13,367 nucleotides of DNA from an uncultured Clostridia bacterium (GTDB lineage Bacteria > Bacillota > Clostridia > TANB77 > CAG-508): contig CAOXTD010000015.1 in assembly GCA_948560265.1 (NCBI GenBank), forward strand, positions 28,746-42,112, in the 5' to 3' direction. The notes under the pieces were generated by a model. That model did no database searches and was not told where the DNA came from. It was given only the letters and a program-made list of their open reading frames with translations. Positions within the stretch are counted from its first letter, which is position 1, and every line of letters starts with the position of its first letter. The position numbers and the translations under genes were made by a program. This document shows, one piece after another, positions 5,982-11,611 of the stretch.

Positions 5982-7034
5982 TTAAACTTCTAAATAGTTA
6001 TAGGCACAAGCACGAATTAAGCGATTTGTTATTGCTAATCCTAACTCTTTGTCTCCTACTCCCTCAATAATAACTAAATCCACTTGTTCTTTGTCTACTT
6101 TTCTTAAAAGAGTAAAAATATTTTTGGCAACTTCTTCTAAAGTCTCTCCCACATTCCATTTTCTTTCTGCTAGATAACTATCCAAATGTTCTTTTCTTCC
6201 TATTACTAATACCTTTTTATTTTCTTGTTGCATCTGATTTGTCACTTTATTTATTTCATTTATCATTTTTTCTTCATTTTCACTGTATATCATCATGCAT
6301 TTTGTATTTGGTGCATAGTGGCGATATTTCATTCCTGGTGAACTAACTATTTCATTTTGTTCTACTCTTCCTAAAACATGTTTATCTACCTCTACTTCTT
6401 CTGCTACTTCCTCAAGTTGCTCTTTTGTAATTTTTCCTGGTCTTAGAATATTAATTTTATTATCCTCTACTTTAATAACAGTAGATTCTAATCCTATATC
6501 AGTCAATCCACCATCTAAGATATATTCTACTTTTCCATCTAATTCTGTTATAATATCTTCCACTTTGGTTCCACTTGGTTTTCCTGAAACATTTGCACTA
6601 GGAGCAGCAATTGGCACGCCTGCCTTTCCAATTAACTCTTTGGCAATTCCATTACTTGGCATACGAACTCCTACTGTATCTAAGTTCGCAGTTACAATAT
6701 TAGGGATAACTTCTTTACTCTTTCTCTGAAAAATGATTGTTAGAGGTCCTGGCCAAAACCTTTGAATTAGTTTTCTTTCTAAATCTCCAATACTTTCTAC
6801 AATATCTTCTACCATTTGCATATTTGACACATGTACAATTAATGGATTATCCTGTGCTCTTCCTTTTGCTATAAAAATTTTCTTGACTGCTTCTTCATCT
6901 AAAGCATTTGCACCTATTCCATATACTGTTTCTGTTGGAAATAGCACTAGATTCCCTTTTGCAATCTCTCTTGCTGCTTCTTCTATTTCCTCTTCTTTTA
7001 TTTTTTCTTTTTGATCTGAATATTTTGAAATCAT
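5982..7034 (-). CDS. L-threonylcarbamoyladenylate synthase (TsaC/Sua5, two-domain)
   Basis: The 350-residue cytoplasmic enzyme makes threonylcarbamoyl-AMP from threonine, bicarbonate and ATP, the first step of the universal t6A37 modification of ANN-decoding tRNAs. The N-terminal YrdC domain shows FPTETVYGIGANA (32-44), the KGRAQDNPL loop (57-65), GPLTIIF (96-102), GVRMPSN (122-128), APSANVSGKPSGT (144-156) and GLESTVI (181-187). The linker SPGMKYRHYAP (232-242) closes the active site in Sua5 proteins, and a C-terminal Sua5 domain follows (about 245-350). The length fits the longer Sua5/YwlC type, not the short E. coli TsaC. It stands alone on the minus strand with its own promoter and terminator. 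No other t6A genes are in the window. Confidence 0.94.
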   Translation of the reverse strand: MISKYSDQKEKIKEEEIEEAAREIAKGNLVLFPTETVYGIGANALDEEAVKKIFIAKGRAQDNPLIVHVSNMQMVEDIVESIGDLERKLIQRFWPGPLTIIFQRKSKEVIPNIVTANLDTVGVRMPSNGIAKELIGKAGVPIAAPSANVSGKPSGTKVEDIITELDGKVEYILDGGLTDIGLESTVIKVEDNKINILRPGKITKEQLEEVAEEVEVDKHVLGRVEQNEIVSSPGMKYRHYAPNTKCMMIYSENEEKMINEINKVTNQMQQENKKVLVIGRKEHLDSYLAERKWNVGETLEEVAKNIFTLLRKVDKEQVDLVIIEGVGDKELGLAITNRLIRACAYNYLEV

Positions 7035-7070
7035 ATATTTCTGCTCTTTTCTTCTTATTATTTAATGGCT

Positions 7071-7079
7071 ATTATATCA
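7071..7079 (-). promoter_or_regulatory. Extended -10 promoter of tsaC
   Basis: The minus strand reads TGATATAAT, a perfect -10 hexamer with the extended TGn. The matching -35 position is poor, consistent with extended -10 recognition. Transcription would begin about 30 nt before the tsaC ATG. Confidence 0.6.
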
Positions 7080-7122
7080 CATAACTTATCATATTGCTAT
7101 ATATTATAATCAGATTATGTAC

Positions 7123-7151
7123 TTGCCATATTTTTCCATTTATGTTATAAT
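7123..7151 (+). promoter_or_regulatory. Promoter of the 121-codon orphan gene
   Basis: There is a -35 TTGCCA (7123-7128), a 17-nt spacer and a perfect -10 TATAAT (7146-7151). The start would be near 7158, giving a leader of about 47 nt. That leader has a short GAGC/GCTC stem (7162-7175) followed by seven T residues (7179-7185), which could act as a weak attenuator; this last point is speculative. Confidence 0.75.
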
Positions 7152-7191
7152 GTGTTCGCTTGAGCAAAATCGCTCGCATTTTTTTATGTTT

Positions 7192-7197
7192 GGGGGT
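7192..7197 (+). promoter_or_regulatory. Ribosome binding site that fixes the orphan gene start
   Basis: GGGGGT lies 8 nt before ATG 7205. The longer reading from TTG 7160 would start at about the transcription start and has no ribosome binding site, so the ATG at 7205 is preferred. Confidence 0.65.
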
Positions 7198-7204
7198 ATC
7201 TTGC

Positions 7205-7570
7205 ATGACCTTTGACCTTCGGGATCCAGCAATTATTCATAGAATAATTGAAGCTGCTGATCCTCAAAACTTTGACTACAAGGAGCACTACGAATTATTT
7301 TCCCAGCAACAAACATTTATTATTACTGATTCTATTCGTACATTAACCATTTTAGCTATTTCAGCAAAACCTTTCAATCTTTATACTGATCTTTTTAAAG
7401 ATTGGATGGTTAAAGCTGCTACACCTCTTGCTTTTCACAGATTAATGGATAATGCATCAGTTGTATTTTGTTCTGACTGGACTATTCAAGTTCATTCTTG
7501 TGTAAAGGGAGATACGGTTTTGGCAGTCAGCAAGTCTGGTGTTTTTGAGAATCTCAAAAATCACCTCTAA
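7205..7570 (+). CDS. Orphan protein of 121 residues, function unknown
   Basis: I do not recognise this protein. It begins MTFDLRDPAIIHRIIEAADP and ends SGVFENLKNHL. It looks soluble: no signal peptide or membrane helix, about 12% aromatic residues, mixed charge, and two Cys (in VVFCSDW and VHSCVKG). A helical first half (IIHRIIEAA, YKEHYELFSQQQ, TLTILAIS) is followed by likely beta strands (ASVVFCSDWTIQVHSC, DTVLAVSKSG). The gene is monocistronic: good promoter, G-rich ribosome binding site, and a strong terminator right after the stop. It is divergent from tsaC and precedes leuS. Such complete stand-alone control argues that it is a real gene rather than a chance frame. No function can be proposed from the sequence. 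Confidence 0.7.
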   Translation: MTFDLRDPAIIHRIIEAADPQNFDYKEHYELFSQQQTFIITDSIRTLTILAISAKPFNLYTDLFKDWMVKAATPLAFHRLMDNASVVFCSDWTIQVHSCVKGDTVLAVSKSGVFENLKNHL

Positions 7571-7572
7571 TG

Positions 7573-7620
7573 AAGGATGTGGTATATCCTTAGGTCAACT
7601 CTTACGAGTTGACCTTTTTT
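7573..7620 (+). terminator. Tandem-hairpin terminator of the orphan gene
   Basis: A small stem AAGGAT/ATCCTT (7573-7578, 7586-7591) is followed immediately by a perfect 10-bp stem AGGTCAACTC (7592-7601) with a TTAC loop and its complement (7606-7615), then a run of T residues (7615-7620). The second hairpin is a textbook intrinsic terminator and insulates leuS from the upstream gene. Confidence 0.92.
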
Positions 7621-7666
7621 ATTTACTTTTTTTGTCTTTCCTCTTTCATTTCCCTACAAAATACGA

Positions 7667-7672
7667 TATAAT
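7667..7672 (+). promoter_or_regulatory. -10 element of the leuS promoter
   Basis: A perfect TATAAT sits 31 nt before the leuS ATG; the -35 position (TTTCAT) is weak. The leader would be only about 25 nt, too short for the T-box riboswitch that often controls aminoacyl-tRNA synthetase genes in Firmicutes. AAGGAG (7687-7692) is the ribosome binding site. Confidence 0.55.
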
Positions 7673-7702
7673 AAGGCTACTAATGTAAGGAGATGAAAGT
7701 AA

Positions 7703-10129
7703 ATGGGATATAACTTTAAAGAAATTGAAAAAAAATGGCAAGATAAATGGTACTCGGAAGGAACCTTTTATGCCAAAGAAAACTCAAATCAAAAAAAGTG
7801 GTATGGATTAATTGAATTTCCTTATCCATCTGGGCAAGGTCTTCACGTTGGTCATCCACGTAGTTATACAGCCTTAGACATTATCGCTAGAAAAAAACGT
7901 ATGGATGGATATAATGTACTATACCCTATTGGCTTTGATGCTTTTGGTTTACCTGCTGAAAATTATGCTATTAAAAATCATGTGCATCCTAAGATTACAA
8001 CTGAAAAAAACATCAATCACTTTAGAGAGCAATTAAAAGCATTAGGTTTTTCTTTTGACTGGTCAAGAGAAGTAGATACCACTGACCCTAATTATTATAA
8101 ATGGACACAATGGATTTTTATTCAACTATATAAACATGGATTAGCATATAAAACTACTATGCCAATTAACTTCTGTACAGGCTGTAAAGTAGGCTTAGCT
8201 AATGAAGAAGTGGTAAATGGCGTTTGTGAACGTTGTGGAAGCCCTGTTGTTCAGAAAGAAAAAAGTCAATGGATGCTTAAAATTACAGAATATGCACAAA
8301 GACTAATTGATGATTTAGATGAAGTAGATTTCTTAGATAAAATTAAGGCACAACAAATCAACTGGATTGGTAGAAGTGAAGGTGCTGAAGTAAAATTTAA
8401 AATTGCTGATTCTGATAAAGAATTAGTAGTTTACACTACAAGACCTGATACTTTATTTGGTGCTACTTACATGGTAGTTGCCCCTGAGCACCCTATGATT
8501 AAAGAATTAGAAGGAAAAATTACAAACTTAGATGAAGTAAAAGAATATCAAAGACAAGCAAGTCTAAAATCTGACTTTGAACGTGCTGAACTAAACAAAG
8601 AAAAAACTGGTGTAGAATTAAAGGGAATTAAAGCTATTAACCCACTTACAGGAAGAGAAATTCCAATTTGGGCTTCTGATTATGTTTTAATTACTTATGG
8701 TACAGGTGCTATTATGGCTGTTCCTTCTCATGATACTCGTGACTGGGAATTTGCACAAAAATTTAATTTACCAATTATTCAAGTTATTGAAGCAAATGAT
8801 AGTACTATTGAATGTAATATTGAAAAAGGAGCCTTTACAGATGTATCTTCTGGAACTTTAGTTAACTCTGGTTTCTTAAATGGTTTATCTGTAAAAGAAG
8901 CTATCCCTACTGTTATTAAATACTTAGAAGAAAAAGGTATTGGTACCAAAAAGGTAAATTATAAATTACGTGACTGGGTATTTTCAAGACAACGTTATTG
9001 GGGTGAACCAATTCCAATGGTACATTGTGAAAAATGTGGATGGGTTCCACTTCCAGAAGAAGAACTACCACTTGTTTTGCCAGATATTGAAGATTATGAA
9101 CCTAGTGAAAATGGAGAATCTCCTTTAGCAAAACAAACTGAATGGTTAAAGACTACTTGTCCACATTGTGGAGGAGCAGCTACAAGAGAAACTGATACAA
9201 TGCCTCAATGGGCTGGTTCATCTTGGTATTATCTAAGATATATGGATCCACACAATGATAAAGCTTTAGCCTCTAAAGAAGCTTTAGAATATTGGAGCCC
9301 TGTTAATTGGTATAATGGTGGTATGGAACACACTACCCTACACTTACTATATTCTCGTTTCTGGCATAAATTCTTATATGACATTGGAGTAGTTCCAACC
9401 AAAGAGCCATATGCCAAACGTACTTCACATGGTATGATTTTGGGAGCCAATGGTGAAAAGATGTCAAAATCAAAAGGTAATGTTATCAACCCTGATGATA
9501 TTGTAAATGAATTCGGAGCAGATACTTTCCGTGTTTATGAAATGTTTATGGGACCATTTGACCAAACTGCACCATGGTCTATGGAAAGCATTCGTGGTTG
9601 CGCTAAGTTCTTAGATAGAGTTTGGAATTTACAAGATATGTTAGTAGAAGGAGATACCTACTCTCCTGAATTTGAGAAAATGATGCATCAAGCAATTAAG
9701 AAAGTATCTAGTGACATTGAAGAAATGAAATTCAATACAGCAGTCTCTACCTTCATGAGCATGACAAATGAATTCTATCGTGCAAAAAAGATTAATAAAG
9801 CAGAATTTAATACTTTCCTACAATTGTTAAACCCATTTGCACCACATATGACTGAAGAACTTTATCAAATTTCAGGAAATGAAAAAACTATTGCTGAGAT
9901 GCCTTGGCCACAATATGACGAAGCAAAAACAGTAGAAAATACTATTGAACTTCCTATTCAAGTTAATGGAAAGCTAAAATCTACCATTTCTGTTGCAGTT
10001 GATAGTTCTGAAGAAGAAGTAAAAGAATTAGTACATGCAAATAGTCAAGTTCAAAATGCAACAGCTGATAAGACAATTGTAAAGGAAATCTATGTAAAGA
10101 ATAAGATTTATAATATTGTTGTAAAATAA
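7703..10129 (+). CDS. leuS: Leucyl-tRNA synthetase
   Basis: The 808-residue class I synthetase charges tRNA-Leu with leucine. The ATP-binding HIGH motif reads HVGH (48-51) within PYPSGQGLHVGH; the KMSKS loop is present exactly (586-590). A first Cys4 cluster (C158, C161, C175, C178) precedes the CP1 editing domain, which carries TTRPDT (245-250) and GAIMAVPSHDTRDWEF with HDTRD (343-347), the features that hydrolyse mischarged norvaline or isoleucine. A second Cys4 zinc module (C442, C445, C486, C489) and GSSWYYLRYMDP follow. The C-terminal anticodon-binding domain includes PFAPHMTEELY and ends in the small beta domain IYVKNKIYNIVVK. Length and order are normal for the bacterial type, so editing should be intact. 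ATG 7703 lies 10 nt after AAGGAG. Confidence 0.97.
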   Translation: MGYNFKEIEKKWQDKWYSEGTFYAKENSNQKKWYGLIEFPYPSGQGLHVGHPRSYTALDIIARKKRMDGYNVLYPIGFDAFGLPAENYAIKNHVHPKITTEKNINHFREQLKALGFSFDWSREVDTTDPNYYKWTQWIFIQLYKHGLAYKTTMPINFCTGCKVGLANEEVVNGVCERCGSPVVQKEKSQWMLKITEYAQRLIDDLDEVDFLDKIKAQQINWIGRSEGAEVKFKIADSDKELVVYTTRPDTLFGATYMVVAPEHPMIKELEGKITNLDEVKEYQRQASLKSDFERAELNKEKTGVELKGIKAINPLTGREIPIWASDYVLITYGTGAIMAVPSHDTRDWEFAQKFNLPIIQVIEANDSTIECNIEKGAFTDVSSGTLVNSGFLNGLSVKEAIPTVIKYLEEKGIGTKKVNYKLRDWVFSRQRYWGEPIPMVHCEKCGWVPLPEEELPLVLPDIEDYEPSENGESPLAKQTEWLKTTCPHCGGAATRETDTMPQWAGSSWYYLRYMDPHNDKALASKEALEYWSPVNWYNGGMEHTTLHLLYSRFWHKFLYDIGVVPTKEPYAKRTSHGMILGANGEKMSKSKGNVINPDDIVNEFGADTFRVYEMFMGPFDQTAPWSMESIRGCAKFLDRVWNLQDMLVEGDTYSPEFEKMMHQAIKKVSSDIEEMKFNTAVSTFMSMTNEFYRAKKINKAEFNTFLQLLNPFAPHMTEELYQISGNEKTIAEMPWPQYDEAKTVENTIELPIQVNGKLKSTISVAVDSSEEEVKELVHANSQVQNATADKTIVKEIYVKNKIYNIVVK

Positions 10130-10138
10130 TAAAATGTA

Positions 10139-10168
10139 AGAGAAATTTCATACCGAAGTTTCTCTTTT
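10139..10168 (+). terminator. Intrinsic terminator of leuS
   Basis: An 11-bp stem with one G-U pair (AGAGAAATTTC at 10139-10149, complement at 10155-10165), a 5-nt loop and a short T-run (TTTT then C). It starts 9 nt after the leuS stop. The stem is AT-rich and the T-tract short, so termination may be partial. Confidence 0.65.
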
Positions 10169-10193
10169 CAAATTTGTTACACAAATGTCATAT

Positions 10194-10207
10194 AACTGTA
10201 AACAGTT
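10194..10207. promoter_or_regulatory. Palindrome AACTGT-AA-ACAGTT, candidate operator
   Basis: A perfect 6-bp inverted repeat with a 2-nt centre lies about 30 nt upstream of the TATAAT at 10236-10241, where a dimeric regulator of the HExxH gene could bind. Wider flanks also show symmetry (ACAAATGT at 10181-10188 against ACATTTTTGT downstream). No regulator is known. Confidence 0.35.
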
Positions 10208-10235
10208 TGTCATACATTTTTGTTGTATTATGTTG

Positions 10236-10272
10236 TATAATGTGTCATAGAATAAAGAAAATTACTAAGGAG
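10236..10272 (+). promoter_or_regulatory. -10 element and ribosome binding site of the HExxH gene
   Basis: A perfect TATAAT (10236-10241) has no well-spaced -35; TTGTCA at 10207-10212 would leave a 23-nt spacer, which is too long, so activation by a protein is possible. AAGGAG (10267-10272) lies 15 nt before ATG 10288, a long gap, but that is the first in-frame ATG after this promoter. These two signals make the upstream in-frame ATG at 10174 unlikely. Confidence 0.5.
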
Positions 10273-10287
10273 AAGCCTAAAAATAGG

Positions 10288-11370
10288 ATGAACATTGAAG
10301 CTGAGTTAAGAAAAGATGGTATTGAAATAGTTGGTAGACTAGATACACTAAGTGTTAATACTCTTGCAAAAAGTGCTGCAGAAAAAATCTGTAGAACTTT
10401 TCCAAGAGCTCATTTTGTGTCTAGTCAATTATTTATTGAGCTATCTCGCATTCCTATGTATATTGTTCATATGCCAGAAGGTTTTTCGGAAGCAAATTAT
10501 TTCTATAAAAGTTCTTCTATTTATTTTAAGCAGGGAATTCCTTTAGAAGAATTAGAAAAATTAGCTGTTCATGAGTTTATCCATTACATACAAGAAACGA
10601 AAGATGCTAAAGGTACTTTAATTCGTTTAGGTCTTTGTGATTTTACAGAATTTAAAACTTATGGTATGGCTCTAAATGAAGGTGCTGTACAACTTGCAAC
10701 AGCTAAAGTGCTAAATCAAGAGCCTGATATTGTAAAATATTATCATATTTCGCTTCCAACTACTAGTCCTTCCTATTACCCACTTTTATGCAATCTGGTA
10801 CAACAGTTAGCTTATTTGGTTGGGAATGACGTGTTATTTGATAGTACTTTATTTAGTAATGATCAGTTCAAAACTCAATTAATTGAAGTTTGTGGTAAAA
10901 AACCTTTTATTAAAATTCAAGATAATTTAGATTTTCTGCTAAATACAGAAGAAAAAATTATTAAGTTAAATAATCAACTAATAGAGGACGATTGTGAAGG
11001 TACTAAAGCTGAAAAAATCGTAAATAAAATTGATAAATATAAAAGAGATTTAAAAAAGATTTTCATGGAAACTCAAAATATTATCTTTACTACCTATTTT
11101 AATAATGAATTTAATAAACTTAGTACAACAGAATCTATTGAGGTCTATAGAGCTAAGCTATATAACTATAAAAATTACATTGGCATTACAGATGGCTATA
11201 GTCATTTTAACAATTACTACATTGATAAAATGGTTGCCTTAGAAGATAGATATGAAGCAATTTTAAATAATGTTGCAATTGTTCCTGTAAAAGAATCTAA
11301 AATTGCTAACTTATTTAAAATTTTGAGAAATTTATTTTCTTGGAATAAAGAAAGTGAATGGAATAACTAG
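10288..11370 (+). CDS. Putative cytoplasmic HExxH metalloprotease-like protein, family unknown
   Basis: The 360-residue protein has a zincin-type motif, AVHEFIHYIQE, with H95, E96 and H99, and a possible third ligand E131 in YGMALNEGAVQLATAK. The HExxH-x31-E spacing with NEG resembles gluzincin-like predicted peptidases. The first 90 residues look mixed alpha/beta; residues about 165-235 are hydrophobic-rich but show no clear membrane span; about 230-275 is Lys/Glu-rich and probably coiled-coil (EEKIIKLNNQL...KIDKYKRDLKK). The C terminus is basic and aromatic (IANLFKILRNLFSW). There is no signal peptide, so it should act inside the cell. It is monocistronic, between leuS and a strong terminator. 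Predicted peptidase activity rests on the motif only; substrate and role are unknown, and I do not recognise a named family. Confidence 0.75.
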   Translation: MNIEAELRKDGIEIVGRLDTLSVNTLAKSAAEKICRTFPRAHFVSSQLFIELSRIPMYIVHMPEGFSEANYFYKSSSIYFKQGIPLEELEKLAVHEFIHYIQETKDAKGTLIRLGLCDFTEFKTYGMALNEGAVQLATAKVLNQEPDIVKYYHISLPTTSPSYYPLLCNLVQQLAYLVGNDVLFDSTLFSNDQFKTQLIEVCGKKPFIKIQDNLDFLLNTEEKIIKLNNQLIEDDCEGTKAEKIVNKIDKYKRDLKKIFMETQNIIFTTYFNNEFNKLSTTESIEVYRAKLYNYKNYIGITDGYSHFNNYYIDKMVALEDRYEAILNNVAIVPVKESKIANLFKILRNLFSWNKESEWNN

Positions 11371-11381
11371 TAATTGAACAT

Positions 11382-11418
11382 AAAGAGGGTTCCTATTTTA
11401 GGATCCCCTCTTTTTTTT
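11382..11418 (+). terminator. Intrinsic terminator of the HExxH gene
   Basis: AAGAGGG (11383-11389) pairs with CCCTCTT, and the inner TCCT pairs with AGGA across a small bulge; eight T residues follow (11411-11418). It starts 13 nt after the stop. The stem may also end minus-strand transcripts from the surface-protein gene, though the T-tract on that side is weak. Confidence 0.85.
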
Positions 11419-11453
11419 CAATATATTTTCTTCAAATTCCACAAAAATTTTTA

Positions 11454-11467
11454 CATGCCCCATGCCC
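11454..11467. repeat. Tandem heptamer CATGCCC x2
   Basis: Two exact adjacent copies of CATGCCC (11454-11460, 11461-11467), reading GGGCATG twice on the coding strand of the surface-protein gene, 19-32 nt beyond its stop. This is a GC-rich island in otherwise AT-rich intergenic DNA. Confidence 0.6.
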
Positions 11468-11485
11468 TTATACTTTACAGTCCTC

Positions 11486-11611
11486 TTAGATGCAAAATCC
11501 TGGAGCAACGCCCAGTCGTTCTTTCGCAAGATAAGAGCTGTTTGTGCGACCGTTAGCGAGCACAGCACAAAATACCTTTGCGTTACCCAATTCAGGAGAT
11601 CGAAGCCACCA
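11486..11611 (-). other. Candidate hypervariable tail (possible DGR variable repeat)
   Basis: This stretch encodes the last 41 residues, from WWLRSP to GVAPGFCI, plus the stop. By hand count 61 of 126 bases are G or C (48%), against about 35-37% in two 60-base samples further upstream in the gene. Codons rare in this window (CGC, CTC, GGC, CTG, GCG) cluster here. Conserved framework residues (WWLRSP, FC, NG, GVAPGFC) alternate with positions that look free to vary, many encoded by NNC or NNT codons, as expected where AAC/AAT template codons have been randomised. No template repeat or reverse transcriptase is present in the window, so the assignment is a hypothesis. Confidence 0.35.

Noticed and set aside
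7160..7204. Longer start (TTG 7160) for the orphan gene
   Set aside because: It coincides with the expected transcription start, has no ribosome binding site, and the ATG at 7205 has GGGGGT at a good distance.
7621..7702. T-box riboswitch before leuS
   Set aside because: Only about 80 nt separate the upstream terminator from the ATG, and the leader after the TATAAT is about 25 nt, with no room for specifier and antiterminator stems.
10174..10287. Upstream ATG 10174 for the HExxH protein, adding 38 residues with a hydrophobic, Cys-rich stretch that could look like a signal peptide
   Set aside because: The frame passes through the candidate palindrome and the TATAAT promoter, there is no ribosome binding site before 10174, and AAGGAG precedes ATG 10288.
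9981..11485. DGR reverse transcriptase or template repeat next to the surface-protein tail
   Set aside because: The neighbouring genes are leuS and an HExxH protein on the opposite strand; no YxDD-type reverse transcriptase motif and no near-copy of the tail was seen in the window.
11374..11556. Plus-strand frame of 60 codons after the HExxH gene
   Set aside because: It starts inside the terminator hairpin region and overlaps the end of the surface-protein gene on the other strand; no ribosome binding site.
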